A stretch of DNA of 64,000 bases from Panulirus ornatus (GCF_036320965.1 NC_092276.1:5545782-5609781); one strand, 5' to 3'. Counted from the stretch's first letter, positions 50,301 through 63,360 are shown. The notes: generated by a model from the sequence alone, not told the origin. Program-made: numbers and translations.

Positions 50301-50949
50301 AATCCCCGGGACGTTGCGCAAGTCTCAATGAACTTCATAATAATGATACACAGATATTCCCGCAGCACTGATATAAAAACACAGCTGCCGCTGAGCGTAC
50401 AGTATATTCCCAACAGTTAACCTCTCTGTGTTCATGGCTTTTCGTAAGATTTTATTGAACGACGTCACGTCTCTTTCGTATCCGTCATCCTTCATTACGT
50501 CATTCACTATCAACATCCGTCGTCTGCCGACTCCTGACCCTCACCAGGCCTCGTGTAACGCTGTGTGGCTGCAGGATTCCCTGAACAACCTATGTTCCCA
50601 AGAAACATTCTTGAACTCCTGTGAAGCTTCCTCCCTTGCCTCATCCTCCCACAGTTGAATTCCGCTTTGATTTCTTCATCATGCCATCGATAACTGCCTG
50701 CTCCAGCCTGGCTCACTCTATCCCACCAACGAACCACAGCCCGTGTTCTATTTCCAGGCCGCGGCACATGAATATGGAATCCAGTACTGTGGGTGTTGCA
50801 GAGCCTCTTACTCACGTGCGTCTTGTGAGGTGTTGCTACAGGAAGTCTGCAGTGTAGTCTGACCCACTGGTCTGTTGTTAGGCTCCCTCATCCAGTGTGC
50901 AGAGTTGACTTCCTTCTTGCTAAAATCGATATTTCTGTTACTTAAATCT

Positions 50950-50950
<1 letters not shown>
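50301..50950. other. Unassigned mixed sequence
   Basis: Open frames of 63-101 codons occur on both strands with no visible domain. Confidence 0.45.

Positions 50951-51022
<72 letters not shown>
50951..51022. repeat. (TA)n microsatellite
   Basis: About 36 perfect units. Confidence 0.97.
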
Positions 51023-51025
<3 letters not shown>

Positions 51026-51580
51026 GTATAATAACATAAGGAGGCGGTAGATAATGATAGAACTCCTTGTCCACCGTAGGTAGGATTAAGAGTCCCTAAG
51101 GAGAGTAACTATTGCCAACTACTGGCTAACAAGGGGATTTAACCCCCTCTTAAGTTTCCTCCAAATCTCTCTCTTGAAAATGTTTAAGTGTTGCAGATTT
51201 GCCTCACGGAACGTTTGCCTCATTAACAAGCATTTTTATGGTCAACTTAATCATTCTTGATCATCAAGTCTAACTCTACAATTTCCATCTTTTCACCAAA
51301 GTCATCGTGTGGACACCAACACAGTAGCGTTACCTTGTTTATAATAGATGTGACTAGTGCAGACCGTAACACTTACCATCGCCATTCAGGACGTTACAGC
51401 GTTACAATGTTACAACAACACAGTGACGACGCTTTACCAGTGAGTCATAAGTAAGTGTGCAGATGACCCAATATGACTTTATACTGACATTACAACCAGC
51501 AGATTGTGGCAGTGTGATCACATCGGAACACAAAGGCTCGGGCAACGGATTCTGTGGGTAAGACTTTCAGGAAAAATATT

Positions 51581-51629
<49 letters not shown>

Positions 51630-52433
51630 CACATCATATCCGCAGCTCGTGTAACCTCCCGGAAGGTCACTATCATCATCACACAGCCACCCACCTACGA
51701 ACCATCCGGTCGTGTCGTCACCAGCGTTACCGTCACACACACACACAACCTGCCAGCACCTGATACAGCTACAGCGAGGCCGCGGGTACAACACTGTAAC
51801 CGTCATCACCTTCCTCCTCACAAGAACATGTACCGCCCAAAAATGGCTGATCTCCTTACACGGAGAAAGAATGTTTCCCGGGTTACCTGCTACATGTGTC
51901 GTGGGAGGGAAACTGAGAGGCGGGAGTGGAAGACTCAGGGGTGCGAGTGAGCCTTGCAGCACGTCGCCGCAGGTAACCCTCAAACCATTTACACAGGTTG
52001 GCCAGAAGTTGTTTACCGTCGTAGTTCTCTAAAAGCATCACACATAAAACATACGTTACTATCATGTCTGCCCACGTGAGCCTTCACTGATGACCAATGG
52101 GTGTGTGTGTGTGTGTGTGTGTCGGAGCTCAACACCTACATGAAGGATACGAATCCTTGTAGAACGAGTCATGGCTTGAGGATGTTGATGTAGTTACTAC
52201 AATACATAAACACGGCCCATTTTCTGTTTGTGCGTTGTGTTGTCTTGTAAAGTTCTGCTTCTCTTGTAAACATACGAGGTTGAGCATGAGACGAATTACC
52301 TACAGTGTTCAAAGTTCAGACTCGAAGTGTACAGTGAAACATCATAAATTGTTTATATTCTGATTCAGTGTGGTACAGTCGTGTACACCTGTCAGCCCGT
52401 TACAACTGCTCCATAATTACTGAAAGCTGCTAA
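51023..52433. other. Unassigned; (CT)n and (GT)n
   Basis: (CT)20 lies at 51584-51623 and (GT)11 at 52100-52122. The stretch 51030-51250 could be a LINE tail on the minus strand, but no motif is clear enough to call. Confidence 0.45.
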
Positions 52434-52480
52434 AGGGTCGTAGCGTCGTCCTCAAAAGCTGTAGAGTCGTTCTTAGGAAC
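52434..52480. repeat. GGGTCGTACCGTC-family relic
   Basis: AAAGGGTCGTAGCGTCGTCC and CTGTAGAGTCGTTCTTAGG, two units about 25 bp apart. Confidence 0.5.
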
Positions 52481-52754
52481 AAGGAGCGGGACGTATACAA
52501 CTGAACTAATATCATCAGAAACAGAGTTAACACCGACCACCGCACGCCATGTCACTTCCATATTAACCTCACTAAGGATTTCACCAACTCTCCAGCCAAC
52601 TAAACCAGCCTCTTTACCCTCTCCGAGGAGATGTCAACAGCTTACCATCAATATGTAATGTTACAGACGTAATCCTGACCAACTCTGGGTTACGTTAACG
52701 TTGCTGGACAACCACTCCCTCATGCCCACAGTAACCTGGCAGGATCAACAGATA

Positions 52755-52755
52755 T

Positions 52756-52830
<75 letters not shown>

Positions 52831-52851
52831 GAAAGAGAGAGAGAGAGAGAG
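52755..52851. repeat. (TA)n and short (GA)n
   Basis: About 36 TA units, then ATAGAAA, then about 10 GA units. Confidence 0.96.
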
Positions 52852-52980
52852 TCCGCACAGCCTCGCTACAGCGAACACCATCTTTAATACGGAATATCCA
52901 ACACCGGAGTGCGTCAGTAGGTTTGGGAATATCTTGAGAATTTTGTGTTCTAACACAGTCAAGTCTTCCCTCTGTGTATG

Positions 52981-53262
52981 TCTCCTGAGCGAGGAGACCT
53001 GTCTCCATGATTCTCCTGAGCGTGGAGACCTGTATCCATGATTCTCCTGAGCGTGGAGACCTGTCTCTATGATTCTCCTGAGCGTGGAGATCTGTCTCCA
53101 TGATTCTCCTGAGCGTGGAGATCTGTCTCCATGATTCTCCTGAGCGTGGAGATCTGTCTCCATGATTCTCCTGAGCGTGGAGATCTGTCTCCATGATTCT
53201 CCTGAGCGTGGAGATCTGTCTCCATGATTCTCCTGAGCGTGGAGATCTGTCTCCATGATTCT
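52981..53262. repeat. 31-bp minisatellite, 9 copies
   Basis: Units start at 52981, 53012, 53043 and every 31 bp to 53229 (TCTCCTGAGCGTGGAGATCT then GTCTCCATGAT). The three left units vary (GAGACC for GAGATC) and the right six are nearly identical. GGAGATCTGTCTCC within the unit can form a small hairpin. Confidence 0.96.
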
Positions 53263-54300
<1,038 letters not shown>

Positions 54301-54664
54301 TGAAGGGAAACATGTGTCACACGTGCATGTATCATCTCCTATACTACCTCCATGAAGGGAAACATGTGCCACACGTGCATGTATCATCTCCTATACTACC
54401 TCCATGAAGGGAAACATGTGTCACACGTGCATGTATCATCTCCTATACTACCTCCATGAAGGGAAACATGTGCCACACGTGCATGTATCATCTCCTATAC
54501 TACCTCCATGAAGGGAAACATGTGCCACACGTGCATGTATCATCTCCTATACTGCCTCCATGAAGGGAAACATGTGCCACACGTGCATGTATCATCTCCT
54601 ATACTACCTCCATGAAGGGAAACATGTGCCACACGTGCATGTATCATCTCCTATACTGCCTTCA
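54301..54664. repeat. 52-bp minisatellite, 7 copies
   Basis: Units start at 54301, 54353, 54405, 54457, 54509, 54561 and 54613 (TGAAGGGAAACATGTGCCAC then ACGTGCATGTATCATCTCCT). They differ only at two positions (TGT/TGC and CTA/CTG), so amplification is recent. Confidence 0.97.
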
Positions 54665-54900
54665 TGGTAGTTAATTCCACAACACTGTACAACACCTTCC
54701 TAGAGATCAATGAGTTGACCTTCGTCCTTACTGAGAAATTCTTGACTGAACAAGACATAACTGTGGTCAAGGTCACCATATAACTTACATGGCGAAACTT
54801 CATTCCTTGGTAATCCATCATGTATACCACCGTATCATACAATCAATACTCATGGTGGTCATACAGAGGTGCTCGCTACATTACTGACTCGAAACGGATG

Positions 54901-55072
54901 AACTTGTCCGTGGCAGGTTGTGAGGTCGTGCTGACCTCCCGTGGACCTGTCCGTGGCAGGTTGTGAGGTGGTGCTGGCCTCCCATGAACCTGTCCGTGGC
55001 AGGTTGTGAGGTGGTGCTGGCCTCCCGTGGACCTGTCCGTGGCAGGTTGTGAGGTGGTGCTGGCCTCCCCAG
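54901..55072. repeat. 43-bp minisatellite, 4 copies
   Basis: TGTCCGTGGCAGGTTGTGAG then GTGGTGCTGGCCTCCC repeats at a counted 43 bp (54905, 54948, 54991, 55034). Confidence 0.95.
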
Positions 55073-55118
55073 CAGGGGAAAAGTTGCCTTCATTACTGAG
55101 ATTGCCTCCAGTTCACCT

Positions 55119-55124
<6 letters not shown>

Positions 55125-55188
<64 letters not shown>
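55125..55188. repeat. (GA)n microsatellite
   Basis: About 32 units. Confidence 0.97.
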
Positions 55189-55191
<3 letters not shown>

Positions 55192-55398
55192 AAAAAGATA
55201 TAGACTGAAAGAACTGAAAGAAACGAAGACATATACATTCGGAGAGAGAAAACGAGATAGAACTTGACAATGACGATAAGACATCAAGTACACAGACCAT
55301 TAACGAAAACGGCGAGAGGGAGGAAGGAAGCTAGAGAAGAAATGAGTCAGAGAGCGAGAGATGAACATACAGGCAGACAAACAGATCGAGATAGAAGT

Positions 55399-55399
<1 letters not shown>

Positions 55400-55473
<74 letters not shown>
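55400..55473. repeat. (GA)n microsatellite
   Basis: About 36 units inside a purine-rich stretch starting near 55240. Confidence 0.97.
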
Positions 55474-55476
<3 letters not shown>

Positions 55477-55768
55477 CGCGGTACCCAGGAGAGAAAATTG
55501 TGTGCTTGCTCAACTCAGAAAAGGTGAGAAAAAATTCTTACTGTGGAACCGAAGGATTGGATGAAATTCTATTCGGCAGCGACTGACTTAGATTAATTAA
55601 AGTTTAACTTAAAAGATTTTTCGCGTGAGGTTCTTTTTTTTCCCACAGCAAACGTGACAAACTTATTTTGCTCGGTCCCCAAACACAAGCAGGCTTTGTC
55701 CCACGTAAGTAATGTTGCTCATCCCACTAACTAGTTCGTTTATGTTATGCAAGAGTCAGTGGTGCTTG

Positions 55769-55769
<1 letters not shown>

Positions 55770-55832
<63 letters not shown>
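55770..55832. repeat. (GT)n microsatellite
   Basis: About 31 perfect units. Confidence 0.97.
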
Positions 55833-55834
<2 letters not shown>

Positions 55835-55989
55835 CCCTTACTGTACATATAGGGACGGAGTGATCACCAGTGGCGCCTTACTGCTGAATCTATCATACTA
55901 ACTTCAACTTCCCAGTGTTGTCTACATTGACTTGATCAGATCTGTTCAGGACCATGACCACACTTGTGTTACTGAGGCTGTCTGCCATC

Positions 55990-56165
55990 ATCCCTCATGG
56001 CGTGCCTCCCTCCCAGCTCCCCTAATGACGTGTCTCCCTCCCAGCTTCCCTCATGACGTGTCTCCCTCCCAGCTTCCCTCATGACGTGTCTCCCTCCCAG
56101 CTTCCCTCATGACTTGTCCCCCTCCCAGCTTCCCTCATGACTTGTCCCCCTTCCAGCTTCCTTGC
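55990..56165. repeat. 28-bp minisatellite, about 6 copies
   Basis: CTTCCCTCATGACGTGTCTC then CCTCCCAG. The left units have CTAATGACG, the middle units GACGTGTCTC, and the right units GACTTGTCCC, which gives a gradient of variants. Confidence 0.93.
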
Positions 56166-56291
56166 TATGTCCTCACGTCTTGCAGTTCCTCGTGACACCC
56201 AAGAGGTGATGTATGGCAGCGAGCGGGCAGGTTCACCCCAGCCACGTACGTTGGACCTACCGTCTTCCACCGTAAGCAAATGAAACACTAC

Positions 56292-56327
56292 TCTCTGTCT
56301 GTCTGTCTATCTGTCTGTCTGTCTGTC
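56292..56327. repeat. (CTGT)n tetranucleotide repeat
   Basis: About eight units with one CTAT. Confidence 0.92.
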
Positions 56328-57215
56328 ATGTATAGGCTGGTGTCTGTTTATCTGGTCTATTTATATGAATGTATATTACTGCACATGCCCTAATGCCGGT
56401 AGAATGAATAAGTATGTATGAACTTATGAACATTTGTCGGCATATACTAGAGAGTACCTACATACATTATACACTTGACAAGAAGCATACAAGTATACAT
56501 CAGGAAACAGTAAGACCCATGGGCTTATGATATGCAAGAAGGAAACCAAACGTTATTAACTAAAGCTTCCCTGATCTTCTTAGCACTGTCTCTCTTCCGT
56601 CATGTTCCTGGCGGTGGTCATCTGGCACCACATATATTCCTGAGGTTTGTACCGCAAAATATCTATTACTACACTATTCATATTCTCTCCGACCAGCTAT
56701 ATCGTTAGATTATTATTAAGATCATACACAGCTACTACAACTGTTAACATTCTTTAACAGTATTTCTAACATTAAATTACTTACATCATCTTCATATAAA
56801 CTAGATATGACACACTATTTATCGGAAATCTATTGTGAGGAGAAGGAGAGACAGAGCAAAGTCAATGTGATGCATATCTCCGGATGACCATATGTTTCAT
56901 CTACATAAATGATAAAACAGCAGCAGTCCAGTTCTCGTCTGGTCTTTACTTGTCACAAGAACACAAGACGAAAAACCTGATTTGCCATCAGTGATGCACC
57001 CACGTTCTCCCTGGTCACCATCACCACACTACGCCTCCCACCACCACCACACCTCCTCGCCTGCGACAACAACAAACCCCATCAGAAGCAGCTCCCTCCT
57101 GGACCATATAGCCACAAGTAACTACATCATAAAATGAGAATCCAACTAGTGAACAGAGAAAACAAAACGAGACACACTCAATCAGACGTTGTGGCCTCTG
57201 GGTGTGCTGAGAGAA
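56328..57215. other. Unassigned, AT-rich sequence
   Basis: Nothing recognised. A CACCACCACC patch lies near 57020-57050. Confidence 0.5.
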
Positions 57216-57218
57216 GAG

Positions 57219-57278
57219 AGAGGGAGAGAGAGGGGAGAGGGAGAAAGAGGGAGAGAGAGGGGAGAGGGAGAAAGAGGG
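57219..57278. repeat. 30-bp purine duplication
   Basis: GAGAGAGAGGGGAGAGGGAG then AAAGAGG occurs twice. Confidence 0.85.
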
Positions 57279-57565
57279 AACCTGACGAGATTATCAGGAG
57301 CCCCAAAGCTGCGTCTGGTGGGGGAAGGGAAGCCTTGAGTGATGATTTTGTGTCATTTGGTGGGAGGGAGTTTTTTGGAGGAGCGAGTCTGTAATTACAG
57401 TGATGGAGGCCGCCTCCCTGGCCGAGGAACTGGTGACGAACATTTCTTCTTTCTCTCACTCCTTCCTTTTTATGCCTGAGACGATTGGCGTCTTGATGCA
57501 TCATCTGCTGCAGTCTGTGTAACTGTCGTGTCCAGGATGCTGGTGGGTGAATGACGATGAACATG

Positions 57566-57568
<3 letters not shown>

Positions 57569-57641
<73 letters not shown>
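57569..57641. repeat. (GA)n microsatellite
   Basis: About 36 units. Confidence 0.97.
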
Positions 57642-57644
<3 letters not shown>

Positions 57645-57918
57645 TTTATATCTCAGCGACTGTTGGGAACCCTGTCGTGGCTCAAGGCATTAGCGAAGGG
57701 GGATTTGCTTCGCCCAAACAATCGAATTGTGGGAAAGAAATGTCCTCTCATCTTGGGCTTAGTGTATCTTCCATCCCGGACGGTGGAGGGAGCTCTTGTT
57801 GTGGCCCGGGTCCACCACTGTGGACGTGGATGTTGCTGTGGTTGGCAGGGTGCAGAGGGCTGCTGCTGGGGTGTGATTTGCTGATGTGGTTGAAAAAGAA
57901 AAATATCGCGAGGAAAAG

Positions 57919-57927
<9 letters not shown>

Positions 57928-57995
<68 letters not shown>
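57928..57995. repeat. (GA)n microsatellite ending in a G-run
   Basis: About 29 GA units, then nine or more G. Confidence 0.97.
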
Positions 57996-58029
57996 TTAAA
58001 AAGAGTATGAACGCAAGGCATATGGTAGT

Positions 58030-58119
58030 GGTGATGATGAGTAAAACATCTGATGATGATGATGGTATGAGACTGAATGGTAGTGATGATGATGATACGA
58101 GATAGTATGGTGGTGGTGG

Positions 58120-58154
<35 letters not shown>

Positions 58155-58255
58155 GTATAAGATAGTATGGTAATGATAATGATGATGATGATGATGGTAT
58201 GAGATAGTTGGTAGTGATGATGATACTGGCACCATATAGTATGGTAGTGAAGATG
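58030..58255. repeat. (GAT)n with repeated GAGATAGTATGGTAGTG
   Basis: GAT triplet runs alternate with ACGAGATAGTATGGTGGTGG-like phrases four or five times. Confidence 0.85.
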
Positions 58256-58803
58256 ATGCCTCGTTGATGTGGCTTAATATTCATCACTGGCTGCTGACGG
58301 TAGGGATGATGTTAATGTCAATATTGTTGGTCAGTCAGCCTTAGTGCTGGATGTGATTAAACATTGTCTACCCCCTGGAGAACACGTCAGCCCTAACTCT
58401 CATCCTGGGGACCTTAAGTCTAGCCTCACGGGTGAGGAGTCTAGTCTCGGAGGCCCTCGGGAGCAGGAGCATATTTTCAGGGCAGACAGATCAAGCTGAT
58501 GATGACCGGAAACCCATCATAACCACAACATTTCAATGGACAGCTTAAAAATGGCAGCTTGAAATGCTCGGGATGGTACCATGAGTTGTGATCGTGCTCC
58601 ATATTACAACATGACCCAGAGATATAACTTAACCCCAACATACAACTTGATCACAACATATAACTTTGCACTTATTTAGGCATCATCAATGATGAGAAGT
58701 TAATAAAACAAAAGCATCATGACTAAGTGATCCTCATTTAGGTTATTACCAATCCTTTGAATCAATACAATATACCTACAACAATATATATATGGGGGTC
58801 ACA
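58256..58803. other. Unassigned; weak ACAACTTGATCACAACATAT repeat
   Basis: About three units of a 22-bp phrase lie at 58601-58672. Nothing else was recognised. Confidence 0.5.
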
Positions 58804-59082
58804 TTAAAAAAATTCGTCCATAAATCTATACATATGATTCCATGAACTGGTCAATTTTGCTTCCCTACGATAATCAATGGAAAACTGTGTCTTTCTCTTT
58901 AAAATCCGTTCAAGTTCCCTTGCGCTTTGAAGTGTCGGTGACAATGAAAACATCTTGTTGGCCCTAAATAATGGATCAGTATTGCATCGGTCACACAGAA
59001 TACCAGAGAGGAAAGAGATTGGATTTCCTGGTAATGAGCGAGTGAATTTTATATCAGCCTGACTTTGGATCAGTACCATCAC
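58804..59082 (-). other. Unrecognised 90-codon open frame
   Basis: The translation (ADIKFTRSLPGNPISFLSGI, then LCDRCNTDPLFRANKMFSLS) has mixed, protein-like composition with no repeats and no overlapping long frame on the other strand. It is closed by a stop four codons upstream of the start and ends in a stop. No family was recognised. An old transposon or chance is possible. Confidence 0.2.
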
Positions 59083-59457
59083 AATAAGAATCTCTTACTA
59101 AACATCAAAGGTCAACTAAAGGAAAAAATGGTTCAGTAAACATTAAAGGTTTGACTCTTCTTTGTTTATTGTAGATAAAGCAAGAGACCGCGAGGCTCAC
59201 ACACGGGAACACAAGCTCTTTACTTTTTATGGTCTGGCAGGTCCGAGCGTGAGGGGCGAATATTCATGAACACATTGGCCTATATTGATGAGGACACAAA
59301 ACATATTAATCCAATATCACACCCCTCCCCTCCCCACACTCCCCCCCTGCCAGGGTAACAGGTTTTCTGCGGTAATCCCCACCCCCAGGCGGTGGCCCCC
59401 CCACACGGCCACCCGCCTCCCTAGTGCTCCTCCTCCTCCCCTTCTATCGGGTTCGTC

Positions 59458-59462
<5 letters not shown>
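59083..59462. other. Unassigned; C-rich at the right
   Basis: 59320-59455 is C-rich with several runs of five to seven C. CGAATATTCATGAA at about 59257 is a near-palindrome. No gene was recognised. Confidence 0.5.

Positions 59463-59512
<50 letters not shown>
59463..59512. repeat. (CA)n microsatellite
   Basis: About 25 perfect units. Confidence 0.97.
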
Positions 59513-59513
<1 letters not shown>

Positions 59514-59839
59514 GCTGACAAACTTACTACTGGCATATTACCGAGTGTGGAGCATGTTAGGTGACTCCACCCCGACCTACGTCCGTACTGGACGATGCTT
59601 CTCCAGTATGATCGTCATACCTACGTACATAGATGAAGTGTACCTCTCAACGTGCGCCTGCGCTTCTCCTTGTTTAAAGACGAAATCTTTTTCCTTCTTG
59701 AAAACACGCACTGGAACAGCCTACCCCAATCCAGGGAGGCTCGTCCAGCCCCTCCAGCAGTCATCCTGTTGCTTTCACGCCTCTTGTTTTCAGTCTTGAA
59801 TTCCTTCTGAACTCTCATTTCCTTAAACTTGCTGGTTCT

Positions 59840-60340
59840 CACAGTCTTCCCTCCGACCATGATATGTCCTTCGCGAGGCAAGCTCCACCAGTGATAAGAT
59901 CTGGTCTTGTCCAAGTCATGTCTGATTCTTTCTGAGGGACAGTGAAGAACCTTACATAGTGGCCCTTGTTGTATCAAAAGCTCCTCACATGGTATGGCAT
60001 CAGGGTCTCAACTCTAAAGCTTCCTTCTTTCGGCTTTCTTTCCTCATATTCCTCATATCCCCTTTGGCCGTTTCATCTTCCCTCACTTGCTTCCCTCATA
60101 TTCCTCATATCCCCTCTGGCCGGTTCATCTCCGTCATCATGGACTGATCAACCCAACAACATCGGTGTCCCTTAGGAATCTGTCTGTCTCCTACTGCTGG
60201 GAAGGGAAGTCCTTGTTAAATGTCACGCTCACCTGTATCTTAATAAGATCTCCAAACTTTTTATCAAATGGACATTTTTCATCTTAAAATTTCCTCTTTT
60301 ACCATCTTATCCCATACGAATTCTCTCTTATACACATATT
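59840..60340 (+). mobile_element. LINE (Jockey-like) reverse-transcriptase fragment, decayed
   Basis: Frame-hopping translation gives VALVVSKAPHMVWHQGLNSK (59963-60020), matching the RT core of Jockey-clade LINEs (VALDISKAFDRVWHxGLLSK). Here the first catalytic Asp region (SKAFD) is mutated to SKAPH. It continues with LPSFGF, then SGRFISVIMD near 60112, matching the FLSxRSISVVVDG region, and CPLGICLSPT (about 60167-60195), matching GVPQGSVLSPT. Inside, a segment of about 58 bp (CTCATATTCCTCATATCCCC then TCTGGCCGGTTCATC) is duplicated in tandem (60033-60080 and 60091-60130). It is a dead copy with stops and frameshifts. The clade was assigned from motif wording only. Confidence 0.65.
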
Positions 60341-61113
60341 GGTAGATGCATCATGTATGGTTTACTATGACAGCGCTGCTAACCACACCATCGCATCCAG
60401 TCTTCTTCTCTGTGCCTTCCTCAGTCAGTTCCCCTCTACTCAGCACCGTTCTAATCGCTCCCACCTACCCTCGTCCTCCTCCTCCTCCTCTTCTCTCTCT
60501 CTCTCTCTCCTCGTGTCACAGACATGCTGCCTGTGCAGGGCAGGTCACAGCTTCCCACCTCTCTCCTCTCATCCACCCTCATATCTCCACCGTCCGCCTC
60601 TCAATTAAAACTTTTCCTCGCAATAAAATGACATTTGTTTTGCTCCTCTACGCTGGACGCTGCTGCTGCTGCTGTCCCACACGGGTCAGACTGGTCGTTG
60701 GGTCCTGGGTGAGCAAACATGAATACATGAATGAATTTATGTTTGGTGTGAGTGAAAGATGAGTTCTGAAGCTAATTACTGATGTTCATCTTTAGTGAAA
60801 GGACTTGGGAGATGCACCAGGACCCGAGGGTCACGACCCCACGGCACCACGACTTCTCAAGATTCAGCCTCCCTTACCCTCAACACTCAAGGTCAATAAA
60901 AGCTTCACACAGAACGTCTCAGACAGACGTAAAGAAACCATCAAGAGGAGGTTCAGGAGGAGTCTGAAGAGGAGGATCAAGGTGAGGATCAGGAGAGGTT
61001 GAAGGAAAGGATCAAGAGGGCTAGACCTACCAGCCTGTGGTCTTCACTGACCCCAGTACTGTAGGCAGGAAACAACAGGAAGAGACTTACCAGGTGGGAT
61101 AAAGCCTTAGCTG

Positions 61114-61118
<5 letters not shown>
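60341..61118. other. Unassigned; (CTC)n and CT patch
   Basis: A (TCC)n-(CT)n patch lies at 60475-60508. AGGAGG/AAGAGG phrases at 60940-61020 are cryptically simple. The 60341-60470 part could still be LINE 3' sequence. Confidence 0.45.

Positions 61119-61187
<69 letters not shown>
61119..61187. repeat. (GA)n microsatellite
   Basis: About 34 perfect units. Confidence 0.97.
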
Positions 61188-61189
<2 letters not shown>

Positions 61190-61994
61190 GATTGGCACGT
61201 GTTAACGTTTCAGACTTTGACTATAAATATGAACGTAAGAGAATCAACACGACAGATAAAGCACCGTTGCCACACCAGTGGATAATCAACCAGGCAGATG
61301 GTGGCCATCTGTAAGGTAACAAAAGTTATCCGTCGCTGCAACGCTCGGGTAGACGTGAGCCAGGCACAAAACACACACATTCAGTAACTACGAACCAGCA
61401 ACACAATTAAGACCAATGTTAGCCCACGTAAAACGTCCCGTGATAAATGCAGTTCCTTGTAAGTATAAACAAATGCAGGTGAGTCAGTATAAGGACTGGA
61501 ATATTTCACCTTCCTTATTACCCGTGTGTGAGGCTCAGCTTTACTAAGGTAATAAGGCATGATAAATGTGACTCGAATTTGTTTTTCATAACGCGGAATT
61601 ATACACATGAAACAAAGTGGGTAAGAATTCAGCGGATAAGACGATATAAATCAGCATTTGGGAGGCTTGGGATCCAGGCTCACCGTTTTTCTTAGTGGCG
61701 CCGGAGTTAACGACAATAAGATGTGCGCTGGAAGACGCATGAGGCGCTCATAGTCCGCTGCCAGAATTTATAATTTCCCTCCACCACGACCTGCAGCCAG
61801 CCAGACGCGGCCCAACTAACATCAACAAACAACGTTCACACAACTACAAATAATTACATTATTTGTTATGATATAGATCAGAAAGATGACAAATAAACAT
61901 GATGGAATGTTTCACACAACCTCAAGAAATTTTACTATGTTTCATACGTCAATCAGCCATCCAGTACGCCAACCATACAGAAGCAGAGCACATG
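61188..61994. other. Unassigned mixed sequence
   Basis: No repeat or gene was recognised. Confidence 0.5.
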
Positions 61995-63360
61995 TACAAC
62001 TCTCATTGAAACATTGTGTTCATATCACTGTAGGTTGGTGTGTCAAGAAGGCACTGGCAGTATAGTGGTAAGGTTTAAGCCCTTCGTACTGAACCAATGT
62101 TGCTTTACTGTGAAGAAGGTTTTACCAGTTATCATCAGTTTGTTTGTTTATAATCTTCACCGTCTGCACACCATTCTTTCCTGTGATACCATCTTTCACC
62201 ATAAGGTAATCATCCCTTGGCCTTTCTTAAAGATGGGAGCGACGTTGGCTCTTATTCCACTCTCCTAATAATGGTTTCGTCAGTTGGTAATTTTTCATAT
62301 AACTACACTTGTGTCACATGAAGAGTGTCAGCACATCCAGGTATATGAGCCGAGCTACAGACAGGGTTATGAAGACTAAACTGCGTGTAATGATTCCCAT
62401 GGATCTTCCCGTCTCAGTGCTGTGCTGAGGTTACACAACTTCACGAATATCCACAATACAAATGAATCAACCAATTCCTCACATACATCGTCCATTGTTA
62501 CACTCATCTTACTGGAACTTTTAATTTAACGATCCGATCTTCGACTTCTAATTTTTACCCAGATAATTTTATGAAATGCTCTCAAATGCACATCAACCTC
62601 CTAATTTTTTGCTTTCATAGTTTTTCCCTGACTTGCTAATTTCTATACAAAATGTTTCTGTTTCTTTGGCGTTTTTAAATCACCCAGTAAACCACGCCTC
62701 CTTGATCTCTTTCTCCATCTTTCCTTCTCCTAACGTGCATATCTCTTGAGTTTTACATTTTAGATCTTACAAAACTATGTTCAGTTAAATATGGTTTATT
62801 CTCTTGTATCTCCTTCTGAAGTGTGGGTTCGCGTCTGCCTGACCAGGTTTTGTCATAGTGATGCAAGACAGATGATGTCTCCCTCCTCCAGTCTACTCTC
62901 TGTGAAGATGGGATACACTACTGACGCTTCGTCAATACCTCTGGCAGTAGTATGATCCCTGATCTGCTGGTACAGACGTCTTCCTCAATGCATCTTACGA
63001 TATCACACCTCGACGTCGTACGACATCCAAGCGGGTCTGGCCAAATCCGATCGATTTCTTAATAATCATAATCTCTTGCCACCACACTGCGGGGCGGGGC
63101 GGGGCGGGGCGGGCTTCCTCCTCAACAGCTTTCATTTGTACCTTCACAATACTCTATGAATAACTGATCAGACTTACCGTGTCTCTCTGGAGTTGCGTAC
63201 ACTATCAAGAAATGAATAAGACTTTCTCGGTTGTATTCTTTTCTGTTGTATAATACCTGAATGGTTGGTTCATCATGCTCTCTAACACTTCGAGGAAATC
63301 TAAGGTTTCCATGACGAGCAATGATTTCCCCCCATCTTTTCTGTTGTCTCTCCGTCATTT
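61995..63360 (-). mobile_element. LINE (CR1-like) relic, endonuclease to reverse transcriptase
   Basis: Read on the minus strand. Near 63122-63358 an open 78-codon frame (ESLIHFLIVYATPERHGKSD) resembles the YRPP region of LINE endonucleases. At about 62555-62700, EAWFTG, FKNAKETETFCIEIS and NYESKKLGG match the linker before the RT (KAWxxY, NYEKxLG). At about 62440-62530, KMSVTMDDVCEELVDSF and FVK match the stretch before FxSVF. At about 62212-62255, ANVAPIFKKG is a near-perfect RT motif 1 (WKxANVxPIFKKG). At about 62060-62105, QHWFSTKGLNLTTIL matches QHGFxKGxSCLTNLL. Several stops and frame changes occur. The order and direction fit one degraded element. Confidence 0.75.
63089..63113 (+). repeat. 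(GGGGC)n tract, possible G-quadruplex
   Basis: Four GGGGC pentamers plus GGGC on the plus strand give five G-runs of three or more, spaced by single C. It lies inside the LINE relic. Confidence 0.85.

Noticed and set aside
51030..51250. Possible LINE tail on the minus strand
   Set aside because: The phrasing is suggestive, but no motif is long or ordered enough to support it.
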